A stretch of DNA of 19,168 bases, taken from positions 1 to 19,168 of the forward strand of contig JBFYSV010000004.1 of assembly GCA_041301185.1 (NCBI GenBank), given 5' to 3'. The stretch is from JAQBDA01 sp041301185. GTDB taxonomy: Bacteria > Chloroflexota > Anaerolineae > Anaerolineales > UBA4823. The notes beneath the pieces were generated by a model that did not search any database, was not told where the DNA came from, and was given only the letters and a program-made list of their open reading frames with translations. Positions 1 to 6,364 of the stretch are shown here, in pieces; the stretch's first letter is position 1; every line of letters begins with the position of its first letter. The position numbers and the translations under genes were made by a program.

Positions 1-530
1 AGGGCGATGCGGAAGAGCTTCTCGGCGGGTTTGATGCAGCCGTAATCGGCGGACCACACTCGCGGGTAGAGCAGCTCTCTAACGCCTGCCCGCTCCAGCT
101 CAGCCTCAAAGGCCGGCGCCAGCGACCAGATATTGGAGATGATGCCCAGCGGGTGGGTCTCAGACAACATGTACAGCGCGTCGGCGATGGCGATAGGAAT
201 GCGCCCGCACTCGTGCCGGGCAAAGACCTGGGCGATGCGATCTCGCTCATCTTCGATCATGCCCTGTGTCGCTGGCACGTTGCGTATGAACTCCCCCAGG
301 CTGGGGAAGGGGTCGAAATTGGCCTCCACCTGCTCGGCTGCCATGATATCCAGGTGTAGATGGTGGATGATGGCATACAGCTGGCCCGGTGAGACCGCCG
401 AACCGGCGAGTTGCGTATAGGTGATGTAATGGTCGTCCTGCTCGGCGAAACGGTCGTAGTTGAACATCAGCGTGCCGCACACGTCAAGCAGGACAGCCTG
501 GTAGCGATCGATAAAACGGGAGGGAGACAT
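1..530 (-). CDS. HAD-superfamily hydrolase, partial (C-terminus beyond window edge)
   Basis: The reading frame is open from an ATG at 530 down to the window edge (176 codons visible), so only the N-terminal part is present. HAD landmarks are in order: motif I is a hydrophobic strand ending LLDVCGT (nucleophile Asp16), motif II is the Ser-Asn pair at 132-133 after the strand LGII, and motif III is Lys167-Pro168 in GCIKPAEKLF. A helical cap region lies between motifs I and II, as in class I (C1-cap) HAD enzymes, which hydrolyse phosphate esters or, in some branches, C-halogen bonds. The second Asp of the usual DxD is Cys18, so the general acid is non-canonical and the substrate cannot be guessed. 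Motif IV is outside the window. No Shine-Dalgarno is obvious before the ATG, but an extended -10 lies about 50 bases upstream. Family membership is secure; specific function is unknown. Confidence 0.85.
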   Translation of the reverse strand, partial: MSPSRFIDRYQAVLLDVCGTLMFNYDRFAEQDDHYITYTQLAGSAVSPGQLYAIIHHLHLDIMAAEQVEANFDPFPSLGEFIRNVPATQGMIEDERDRIAQVFARHECGRIPIAIADALYMLSETHPLGIISNIWSLAPAFEAELERAGVRELLYPRVWSADYGCIKPAEKLFRIA

Positions 531-577
531 AGGTCAGGAGGGCGAGGCGGAACGGATCAGGTTGGAATCTGGGATAG

Positions 578-586
578 ATTGTATCA
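578..586 (-). promoter_or_regulatory. Extended -10 promoter element for the HAD gene
   Basis: On the minus strand this reads TGATACAAT, a TGn plus TACAAT extended -10. It is 47 nt upstream of the ATG at 530, giving a predicted leader of about 40 nt. A 17-bp spacer would place the -35 at 601-606 (CTGCCA, 4/6), inside the palindrome at 596-610. Pattern-based call only. Confidence 0.4.
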
Positions 587-595
587 CGCCGGAGC

Positions 596-610
596 AGGAC
601 TGGCAGTCCT
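596..610. repeat. 15-bp palindrome AGGACTGGCAGTCCT, copy 1
   Basis: The 7-bp arms AGGACTG/CAGTCCT are perfect around one central base. The exact reverse complement recurs at 677-691, and only the 15-bp core is shared. Both copies sit between the divergent HAD and lipoprotein genes. Copy 1 overlaps the expected -35 region of the HAD promoter. It could be an operator for a dimeric regulator or a member of a dispersed palindrome family. Confidence 0.6.
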
Positions 611-676
611 CCATAGGTGCTGCCGGATTATTGTTCCCTGGCAGGCAATCGCCTTTGTCCAGCAGACCTCTGGACC

Positions 677-691
677 AGGACTGCCAGTCCT
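677..691. repeat. 15-bp palindrome AGGACTGCCAGTCCT, copy 2
   Basis: This is the reverse complement of the palindrome at 596-610, with centres 81 bp apart. It ends 35 bp before a TTGACA box at 727 and is followed by a short T/C-rich run. See copy 1 for the alternative readings. Confidence 0.6.
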
Positions 692-726
692 TTTCCCCCA
701 TCCAACAAAATTGTATTCACTTGCAC

Positions 727-799
727 TTGACAGCCCGTGGTGCGCTTCATACAACCTATTTGTCTTCGTCGCAGTTTTGCAGGAGTTAAATGGTATAAT
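727..799 (+). promoter_or_regulatory. Two candidate promoters upstream of the FN3-like lipoprotein gene
   Basis: The upstream candidate is TTGACA (727-732), a 17-bp spacer, then TACAAC (750-755), giving a leader of roughly 48 nt. The downstream candidate is the extended -10 TGGTATAAT (791-799), with a perfect TATAAT but no matching -35. Its last base is only 10 nt before the ATG at 810, so its transcript would be nearly leaderless. That would fit the lack of a Shine-Dalgarno before this gene. Confidence 0.45.
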
Positions 800-809
800 A
801 CGACAAGAT

Positions 810-1346
810 ATGGGTGAATTAACGATAAAAGCGATAATCGCGTTGCTCTTGCTCATCGCCTTGGGAGCTTGCCAGCCAACACCGCCACCTACGAGTCCCC
901 CATCCCTGCCAGCGCCAACGGAGCTGCCTGTGCCCACACTTCCCTCTGGGACGGAGCTTCCCAGCCTGCCTGAACCAGGCGAACTGTCGCCGACCATCTC
1001 CACCACAACTACCCCGCAGGGCATCTCGCAAGAGATGGACGCCCTCATCCCGCCCATCCCGCCGGCGCAGCTCTCCGCAACTCGCCAGACGGATGGGGTT
1101 CGGTTAAGCTGGATGGGCACAGGCTCGGATATCGATACCCATTACGTGATCTACCGGCGCCTGCCTGGTGAGGATGCCTGGCAGACGTTGGGCTTTGTGG
1201 CAATCCAGGGGGATAACCGCGGCGCATACAGCTACCTGGATGCTTCACCTGAGGCGGGGCAAACCAGCGAATATTCAGTGACCACCTTCGACCGATACGG
1301 AAAGGAGAGCGATCGGGCGATCATCCAACTGGAACAATCTTCTTAA
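810..1346 (+). CDS. Lipoprotein with C-terminal fibronectin-III-like domain
   Basis: A 178-residue predicted lipoprotein. It has a short basic n-region, a hydrophobic stretch IIALLLLIALGA and the lipobox cysteine Cys21 (LGAC-Q). A Pro/Ser/Thr-rich linker (about 22-75) follows, then one beta-sandwich-like domain at about 81-176 with FN3-style features (RLSWMG, HYVIYRRLPG, YSYLDASPEAG, YSVTTFDRYGKES). This points to an exported, membrane-anchored binding or spacer protein; no catalytic motif is visible. The frame stays open upstream to 411, but the signal peptide begins at the ATG at 810, and the upstream translation is not protein-like. A near-leaderless promoter (extended -10 at 791-799) supports this start. 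The metalloprotease gene follows 83 bp downstream in the same direction, with a 6-bp-arm hairpin (1363-1378) between. Specific role unknown. Confidence 0.85.
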   Translation: MGELTIKAIIALLLLIALGACQPTPPPTSPPSLPAPTELPVPTLPSGTELPSLPEPGELSPTISTTTTPQGISQEMDALIPPIPPAQLSATRQTDGVRLSWMGTGSDIDTHYVIYRRLPGEDAWQTLGFVAIQGDNRGAYSYLDASPEAGQTSEYSVTTFDRYGKESDRAIIQLEQSS

Positions 1347-1429
1347 GCAGCATTTCGGCATGCGGGGACAACTCCCCGGCCTTATGCATACCCAATGGTT
1401 CACCATGTATAAATCAAGGAGTGATACGA

Positions 1430-3478
1430 ATGTTGAATACCCGTAAAAACAAACCTGGCCTGATCTTGCTGGCATTTATCCTGTCAGCCGTGCTGCTTAC
1501 CGCCCTGGTCAGTGGTGGCGCGGCGCGCGGCATCTCCACAGCCGGTCCCCAACCGCCCGACAGGCAGCCTTTCTACTCAAGCAGCGCCCCGCTCAGCCCG
1601 GCTTTCCCGGCAGATATCGTACCTGCCACTGCTGCCGAGCTGGCAGCTGCCATGGAAGTCCCGGCGGCAGACCTGATCGCAGCCGACCTGATGGGCAGCG
1701 ATACGGCGGGCGTCGGCGTCAGCAACGCCTCGCTCGGCTTCTGGTTCCCCACCTCCGGCTCATCGTTTGCCATCCTAGCCTCTGGCCTGGCAGCCAATGC
1801 TATCCGCGAGAACGACACCGGCAGCCAATCAACAGTCTTGGGCGGGCTGGATAACGTCCAGGGCGAAGACCTGGTGCGCCTGCACCTGCAACTCAAGGTG
1901 CCCAGCACCGCTAACTGCGCCAGCTTCGACTTCGCCTTCTACTCGGAAGAGTTCCCCGAGTTCGTGGGCAGCTCGTTCAACGACACCTTCACCGCCCAGC
2001 TCAACGACGCCACCCTGGACATTGACCAGAATAACGTTGTGGTCGCTCCAGGCAACTTTGCCTTTGACTCGCAGAACAATATCATCTCGGTCAATACGGT
2101 GTTTGGCGTTTCAGAGCCGACCGGAACAACCTACGACGGTGCCACCCCGCTGCTGCGCGCTCGCACTGCGGTCGTTCCGGATGCCACCATTGATGTGTAC
2201 CTGTCAGTGCAGGACCTGGGCGATTCGATCTACGACTCGGCGGTCTTCCTGGATAAGTTCTTCTGGAGCGAGGACCCGGATTGCGAAAGCGGAGCTTCGG
2301 TGGATACGGATGGCGATGGCTTGCTGGATGAGTGGGAGACGGATGGCATCACCGTCACCGTTGGCGGCTCACCCGAGTATGTTGATTTGCCGGCAATGGG
2401 TGCTGACCCTGACCACAAAGACGTCTTCATCGAGATCGATTGGATGGGCGCACCGGGCGGCGGTGATACCCACAGCCACGCCCCACGCGCCGCAGCGATC
2501 GCTAATATCGTCACGGCGTTCAACAACGCCCCGGTAACCAACCCGGATGGCATCGACGGCGTTCACCTGCATGTGGATTACGGTCCGTCCTCCCCGCTCA
2601 CCTGGGGCTCGGCTGCCACCTGGGGAGCGCTGAGCCACGGCACTGAGATCCCCCACGCCCAGTTCGTCTCCACCTGCACCGGTTTTAACTTCAACTGGAC
2701 CGGCGTGGATACAATCAAGTCTGCCAACTTCACCGCAGGCAGGGCGGCGGTCTTTCACTATAACCCCTGGGTACACTCGCTGTGCGATACTTTGCCCGGC
2801 ACCAGCGGCATCTCGCGTAACTCATCTGGGGCTGCCTTTGCCACCGGCGCCAGCGATTTCATCACCAGCCTGGGTGCCTGGGATGGCAGCATCGGCACCA
2901 CCAACCAGCAGGCGGGCACCTTCATGCACGAGCTGGGTCATAACCTGGGCTTGCGCCACGGCGGCGAGGACCACACCCAGTGGAAGCCGAACTACCTGAG
3001 CGTGATGAACTATGCCCTGCAGACACGCGGCCTGATCATCGGCGGCACCAGCGGGCACTTTGACTACTCGCGCTACGATCTGGCAAACCTGGATGAGAAC
3101 AGCCTGGACGAGACGACCGGCATTAACCTGCCGGGGGGTCTAGGCACCACCCTGGGTACGATGTGGTTCTGCGGTCTGGACGACCTGCGGGCTGACCTGG
3201 ACGCCAGCCGGGTGGACTTTAACTGCGACGGCGACGACAACGATACCGGCGTGGCAGCCAATATCACCCGGGGCATGTCCTGGAACAACAACAACACCCT
3301 GGACACGCTGACCGGCCAGAACGACTGGATAAACCTGGTCTATACCGGCGGGGCGATCTCCCAGCCGGGGGCGACGGTGATTCTGCCCGTCGAGACCGAG
3401 ATCATCGACATCGACAACGTGCAGGATGCGGACATCCCCAGCTTCTATTCGGTCTTCCTGCCGCTCACAGAGAAATAG
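1430..3478 (+). CDS. Secreted choice-of-anchor-L / metzincin-type zinc metalloprotease
   Basis: 682 residues from the ATG at 1430, which has AAGGAG 8 nt upstream. A GTG at 1421 is in frame but overlaps that site. Order: signal peptide (about 1-34); a choice-of-anchor-L-like beta domain (about 75-285, signature FDFAFYSEEFPEFVGSSFND at 166-185); a calcium-binding thrombospondin-3-like loop (DTDGDGLLDEWE, 292-303); then a protease domain. The zinc site is HELGHNLGLRH (His500, Glu501, His504, His510), followed by a Met-turn SVMNY (Met526), the metzincin arrangement. The C-terminus ends YSVFLPLTEK, resembling short hydrophobic tails common on exported Chloroflexota proteins; whether it is an anchor or sorting signal is inference. 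The likely job is extracellular proteolysis or surface processing. I cannot assign a MEROPS family. A strong terminator follows at 3505-3540. Confidence 0.88.
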   Translation: MLNTRKNKPGLILLAFILSAVLLTALVSGGAARGISTAGPQPPDRQPFYSSSAPLSPAFPADIVPATAAELAAAMEVPAADLIAADLMGSDTAGVGVSNASLGFWFPTSGSSFAILASGLAANAIRENDTGSQSTVLGGLDNVQGEDLVRLHLQLKVPSTANCASFDFAFYSEEFPEFVGSSFNDTFTAQLNDATLDIDQNNVVVAPGNFAFDSQNNIISVNTVFGVSEPTGTTYDGATPLLRARTAVVPDATIDVYLSVQDLGDSIYDSAVFLDKFFWSEDPDCESGASVDTDGDGLLDEWETDGITVTVGGSPEYVDLPAMGADPDHKDVFIEIDWMGAPGGGDTHSHAPRAAAIANIVTAFNNAPVTNPDGIDGVHLHVDYGPSSPLTWGSAATWGALSHGTEIPHAQFVSTCTGFNFNWTGVDTIKSANFTAGRAAVFHYNPWVHSLCDTLPGTSGISRNSSGAAFATGASDFITSLGAWDGSIGTTNQQAGTFMHELGHNLGLRHGGEDHTQWKPNYLSVMNYALQTRGLIIGGTSGHFDYSRYDLANLDENSLDETTGINLPGGLGTTLGTMWFCGLDDLRADLDASRVDFNCDGDDNDTGVAANITRGMSWNNNNTLDTLTGQNDWINLVYTGGAISQPGATVILPVETEIIDIDNVQDADIPSFYSVFLPLTEK

Positions 3479-3504
3479 GCTCAGATTATTCAGTAACTTA
3501 CCCA

Positions 3505-3540
3505 CCTCCTGCAGGTTTCAAACCTGCGGGAGGTTTTTTT
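3505..3540 (+). terminator. Rho-independent terminator after the metalloprotease gene
   Basis: Two 14-bp arms (3505-3518 and 3520-3533) pair with one G-U wobble, and a run of seven to eight T follows immediately. It begins 27 bp after the stop codon. The inner part, GCAGGTTT / AAACCTGC, is the same palindrome core as at 13183-13202, so this terminator belongs to, or arose from, a repeated hairpin family in this genome. Confidence 0.85.
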
Positions 3541-3577
3541 ATGCATCCGCGTGCACAACATTAATATAATTATTATA

Positions 3578-3604
3578 TACAATATATCTACAATCGCTTA
3601 CAAT
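3578..3604 (+). promoter_or_regulatory. Three helically phased TACAAT boxes upstream of the dehydrogenase gene
   Basis: TACAAT occurs at 3578-3583, 3589-3594 and 3599-3604, spaced 11 and 10 bp apart on the same face of the helix. The first and third are part of a longer 10-bp direct repeat, ACAATATATC (3579-3588 and 3600-3609). The surrounding 60 bp are far more AT-rich than the window. They could be overlapping -10 elements, or an iterated operator for a regulator of the gene at 3670. Confidence 0.35.
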
Positions 3605-3669
3605 ATATCCATCAGTTCAAAATGTTCGGCGTTCTCTACGAAAATTTTCACAATCTGTGAGGTATAAAA

Positions 3670-4644
3670 ATGCAAAATGGTAAATGGACAATGGATGGCG
3701 TTCCTTCCCAGGAAGGATGTGTGATTGTAATCACCGGCGGCAACAGCGGGATTGGCTACGAAGCAGCAAAAGCTCTGGCGGCGAAAAATGCCTTTGCGGT
3801 CCTGGCAGTGCGCGATCAGGCGAAAGGTGCTCGGGCGAGGGATGAAATCTTGATGCACTACCCGCATGCCAGTGTTGAAGTTATGCTCTTGGATCTGTCT
3901 AACCTGGCTTCCATCCACAGGTTTGCCCAGGAATTCCAATCCAAATTTGACCGGCTGGATGTATTGATCAACAACGCCGGGGTGATGGCGCTGCCCCGCC
4001 GCCTGACTGCGGACGGTTTTGAGATGCAATTCGGCACCAACCACCTGGGTCATTTCGCCCTGACAGGGTTATTGATCGATACCTTGCTCGCAACGCCTGC
4101 CTCCCGGGTGGTGACAGTTAGCAGCATGCTGCACATGAGCGGGAAAATCCGCTTTGATGACCTGATGGGTGAGGTAAACTACGATAAGCAGGCTGCCTAC
4201 AGCCAGAGCAAGCTGGCGAACCTGCTGTTCGCCTATGAGCTCCAGCGCAAGCTGGGTGGCATCCCAGCCGATACGATCAGCCTGGGGGCTCACCCGGGGT
4301 ATGCAGCCACAAATTTGCAATATGCCGGACCCGAGATGGAAGGCTCCAAAGCCAGCCGGTTGATGATGCAACTGGCAAATTCGCTTTTTGCCCAGAGCGC
4401 AGAGATGGGCGCCTTGCCGATCTTGTATGCTGCCCTCTCGCCAGATATATCTGGCGGTGAGTACGCTGGTCCGTCGGCTCTAATGGGTGCGCGCGGCTAC
4501 CCGATCAAAGCCGAGTCTTCGCCGGCATCGCATGATCTGGAGGCTGCTGCCCGCCTGTGGCAGGTCTCCAAAGAGCTGACAGGCGTGGATTATGCCGTTC
4601 TGGAGACAGACAAACAGGTGGAAGCACTCCCCCGCGTTTCCTGA
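3670..4644 (+). CDS. Short-chain dehydrogenase/reductase (SDR), retinol-dehydrogenase-like
   Basis: 324 residues. Classical SDR motifs are complete: cofactor loop TGGNSGIG (22-29), Asp75 in LLDLS, NNAGV (101-105), Asn124, catalytic Ser at 151/152 in VTVSSM, and YSQSK giving Tyr177 and Lys181. NAD(P)-dependent oxidation or reduction of a carbonyl or alcohol is therefore expected. The pre-motif segment (GKWTMDGVPSQEG) and extended C-terminus (to 324) match the retinol dehydrogenase / WWOX-like SDR branch rather than the 250-residue classical enzymes. The substrate is unknown. The start at 3670 has TGAGGT 6 nt upstream; an in-frame ATG at 3691 is less well supported. The gene is preceded by the phased TACAAT boxes and converges on the AIM24 gene, with a 29-bp palindrome in the gap. 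Confidence 0.9.
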   Translation: MQNGKWTMDGVPSQEGCVIVITGGNSGIGYEAAKALAAKNAFAVLAVRDQAKGARARDEILMHYPHASVEVMLLDLSNLASIHRFAQEFQSKFDRLDVLINNAGVMALPRRLTADGFEMQFGTNHLGHFALTGLLIDTLLATPASRVVTVSSMLHMSGKIRFDDLMGEVNYDKQAAYSQSKLANLLFAYELQRKLGGIPADTISLGAHPGYAATNLQYAGPEMEGSKASRLMMQLANSLFAQSAEMGALPILYAALSPDISGGEYAGPSALMGARGYPIKAESSPASHDLEAAARLWQVSKELTGVDYAVLETDKQVEALPRVS

Positions 4645-4700
4645 GCGAAGCGGTCTTTGCCCAGTCGAAAGAAGCGCAGGACGAATCCTGTGAATAGAAG

Positions 4701-4729
4701 GTAGAGACGCCCTGCCAGGGCGTCTCTAC
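4701..4729. repeat. Perfect 29-bp palindrome between convergent genes
   Basis: Arms GTAGAGACGCCCTG (4701-4714) and CAGGGCGTCTCTAC (4716-4729) are exact reverse complements around one base. No T-run follows on either strand, so it is not a standard terminator. The GTAGAGACG...CGTCTCTAC frame is one I recall as a dispersed palindrome in cyanobacterial and Chloroflexota genomes (memory, not searched). It lies midway between the stops of the SDR and AIM24 genes. Confidence 0.75.
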
Positions 4730-4744
4730 TGGGATGGATATCCA

Positions 4745-5428
4745 TCAGTCACTCGAGCTGGGTTTCGGCAGGCGTGGGATCAGCCACGCCAGGAAGGAAT
4801 CCTGGCTGCGGCTCTGCAGGTTCAGCTTACCGGGACCGGTCAGCTCGACCACCAGCCCTTCGCCGCTGAAGAAGGTGCTCTTCCACCCGGCTACTTTCTT
4901 GACATTGAACCCGATATGCTCCTCGAATGTGACCAGGTGCCCGCTATCCACCACGTATGTCTCGCCCGCTGCGATTTCCATCGGGTGGATGGCGCCGTAG
5001 CTGGAGACGATCAGCGTGCCGCTGCCGCTGACCATGAGCATAATCAACCCTTCGCTTCCAAAGAACGTCTTGGCGCCGGACCACTTGGTATCGACGGTGA
5101 TCCCTGCCGAGGATGCCAGGTAAGACCCCGATTGCACCAGCAAGGTCTCGCCGTGCATCTCGATCACGGCGATATCGCCCGGTAGGGGCGGTGCGAGCAG
5201 GATATTATCCCCGTCGGCTGTGCCGGTGTAGGTGTTCATGAAAAAGCTCTCCCCGCCGAACATCGAGCGGGCGATCGATTTGAGAAATCCGCCGGATGCC
5301 TGGGTTTCCATCTCCAGGCTAGGCGACATGCCCAGCATGGACCCGCTTTCAACCTGGATGGTTTCCGATCTCTGCAAGGTTACCCTGGCAACCGAATAAG
5401 AGGGACGGTATAAGATTTCTACCTGCAT
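4745..5428 (-). CDS. AIM24 family protein (TIGR00266-like)
   Basis: 227 residues, matching the AIM24 family by its opening (RPSYSVARVTL...ESGSMLGMSPSLEMET), the SFFMNTYTG segment, and the repeated short beta strands with Gly-rich turns (GDIAVIEMHGETLLVQSGSYLA, SGSGTLIVSSYGAI). In yeast the namesake affects mitochondrial inner membrane organisation; bacterial members have no settled biochemical role. There is no signal peptide or membrane segment, so it is probably cytosolic or membrane-associated. The ATG at 5428 is preceded by AAGGAG with a 6-nt spacer, and an extended -10 lies at 5459-5467. It is transcribed divergently from the Nudix gene and convergently with the SDR gene. Confidence 0.88.
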   Translation of the reverse strand: MQVEILYRPSYSVARVTLQRSETIQVESGSMLGMSPSLEMETQASGGFLKSIARSMFGGESFFMNTYTGTADGDNILLAPPLPGDIAVIEMHGETLLVQSGSYLASSAGITVDTKWSGAKTFFGSEGLIMLMVSGSGTLIVSSYGAIHPMEIAAGETYVVDSGHLVTFEEHIGFNVKKVAGWKSTFFSGEGLVVELTGPGKLNLQSRSQDSFLAWLIPRLPKPSSSD

Positions 5429-5458
5429 GGTGAGCTCCTTTTATCTGAATGTGGTTTT

Positions 5459-5467
5459 ATTGTACCA
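5459..5467 (-). promoter_or_regulatory. Extended -10 promoter element for the AIM24 gene
   Basis: On the minus strand this reads TGGTACAAT (TGn plus TACAAT). It is 30 nt upstream of the ATG at 5428, giving a leader of about 23 nt that contains the AAGGAG site. No convincing -35 is present at 16-18 bp. Confidence 0.45.
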
Positions 5468-5590
5468 ATGAATTTCAGGTTGTTTTGGGTGGAGCGACCA
5501 GATTATCCCTGGATTGGGATGCGGTTGCGATAAAATTGAGCCAGCCTGTTGGTTGGGTATTCCAACTCGGCGTAAACCCGGCAACCCCGG

Positions 5591-5613
5591 CGAAACCCGT
5601 AGGCCGGGTTTCG
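5591..5613. repeat. Hairpin, 9-bp arms, upstream of the Nudix gene
   Basis: CGAAACCCG (5591-5599) and CGGGTTTCG (5605-5613) pair perfectly around the loop TAGGC. It is 21 bp before the Nudix AAGGAG site, so it would lie in the 5' leader of that transcript and could affect translation. It may equally be another member of the intergenic hairpin families in this window. Confidence 0.55.
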
Positions 5614-5648
5614 AAACCTAGCAATCACAACCCCAAGGAGCAACGCGT

Positions 5649-6146
5649 ATGGCTATTGGCAGGTTTTACGGCGGCATCGCCGCCCTGGTCTGGTCGCCGG
5701 AGAGCGACCATTACCTGTTGTTGCGCCGCTCGGCGGACAAGGACTATGCTGCCGGGGTGTGGGAATGCGTCACCGGGCGGGTTGACCAGGGGGAGGGCTT
5801 TGAAGATGCCCTGCGGCGGGAGGTGCGCGAAGAGCTGGGGGTGGAGGTGCAGATCGAGCTGATTCTCGGCACGACCCATTTCTACCGCGGGGCGCCCTAC
5901 TCGGAAAACGAGCTGATCGGGGTGGTTTGCCTGTGCTCGCTGGAAGACCCGGATGCAGTGCGCACCAGCCCTGAGCACTCCGAGCACCGCTGGCTGAGCG
6001 CCGGCGAAGCCTTCGATCTGCTGGATGCTGGCGACCCCAGCACGCAGTGGATGCGCCGTGTGCTGCAGCGCGCGGAGGCGCTCAAGGCGATCACCCCGCC
6101 GGAGCTGCGCGCACTGTTCCGCCAGCAGGGGGTGGAGCTGGGGTGA
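5649..6146 (+). CDS. Nudix hydrolase
   Basis: 165 residues with an exact Nudix box: Gly43, five residues, Glu49, seven residues, then Arg57-Glu58-Val59-x-Glu61-Glu62-x-Gly64-Val65. This binds the catalytic divalent metals and implies hydrolysis of a nucleoside diphosphate linked to another group. The beta strands before the box (FYGGIAALVWS, YLLLRRS) and after it (ELIGVVCLCSLE, HRWLSAGEAFDLL) fit the fold, and the length is normal for a single-domain enzyme. The substrate cannot be read from sequence. The start is set by AAGGAG (5635-5640) 8 nt before the ATG. Its neighbour across the convergent gap is an ASCH-domain protein; both families act on nucleotide-type or RNA-type ligands, but no functional link is shown. 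Confidence 0.92.
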   Translation: MAIGRFYGGIAALVWSPESDHYLLLRRSADKDYAAGVWECVTGRVDQGEGFEDALRREVREELGVEVQIELILGTTHFYRGAPYSENELIGVVCLCSLEDPDAVRTSPEHSEHRWLSAGEAFDLLDAGDPSTQWMRRVLQRAEALKAITPPELRALFRQQGVELG

Positions 6147-6150
6147 TGCA

Positions 6151-6350
6151 AACAACCCGAAAATAAAACAACCCAAAAGCTAAATATCCTGACGCGTGGA
6201 ACTCCATCAGATGAAAAGCTTTTGGGTTGTTATCTAAAAACAACCCGAATGCTTAAGTTATGCTGGATAGTTATGCGTTGAGATTTGAGCATTCGGGTTG
6301 GTATTTGCTCGCAAACAGGAACCCGAAAGCTCTAAGCTTTCGGGTTCCTG
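6151..6350. repeat. Array of cross-complementary hairpin arms (ACCCRAAnGCT family)
   Basis: Three perfect inverted repeats lie in a row. Arms: 6167-6181/6217-6231 (15 bp, 35-nt loop), 6241-6253/6288-6300 (13 bp, 34-nt loop), and 6316-6331/6335-6350 (16 bp, 3-nt loop). All left arms are variants of AACCCRAAnGCT, plus an unpaired partial copy at 6151-6161, so arms of one hairpin can pair with another. For example, 6217-6231 pairs with 6239-6253 across a 7-nt loop, with one mismatch and one wobble. On the minus strand the second hairpin is followed by TTTTT (6240-6236), so it could end the ASCH transcript. It fills the gap between the convergent Nudix and ASCH genes. Confidence 0.75.
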
Positions 6351-6364
6351 GAGATTCGGCTACC

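Noticed and set aside
411..809. N-terminal extension of the FN3-like lipoprotein frame
   Set aside because: The signal peptide and lipobox begin at the ATG at 810. The upstream part overlaps the HAD gene and two promoters, and its translation is not protein-like.
584..1120. 178-residue minus-strand open frame
   Set aside because: It is antisense to the lipoprotein linker; its Gly/Ser-rich translation is the complement of the Pro/Thr codons.
3858..4371. Minus-strand open frames inside the dehydrogenase gene
   Set aside because: They are shadows of a gene with complete SDR catalytic motifs on the plus strand.
5449..5648. Open frame before the Nudix gene (5449-5862)
   Set aside because: Its later part is out of frame with the Nudix box and overlaps it; its first part covers the AIM24 promoter and the 5591-5613 hairpin.
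6232..6287. Possible integron attC-like site (GTTATGCGTTG in the second hairpin loop)
   Set aside because: The required RYYYAAC ... GTTRRRY boxes are not positioned at the ends of the hairpin, and there is no integrase or cassette structure nearby.
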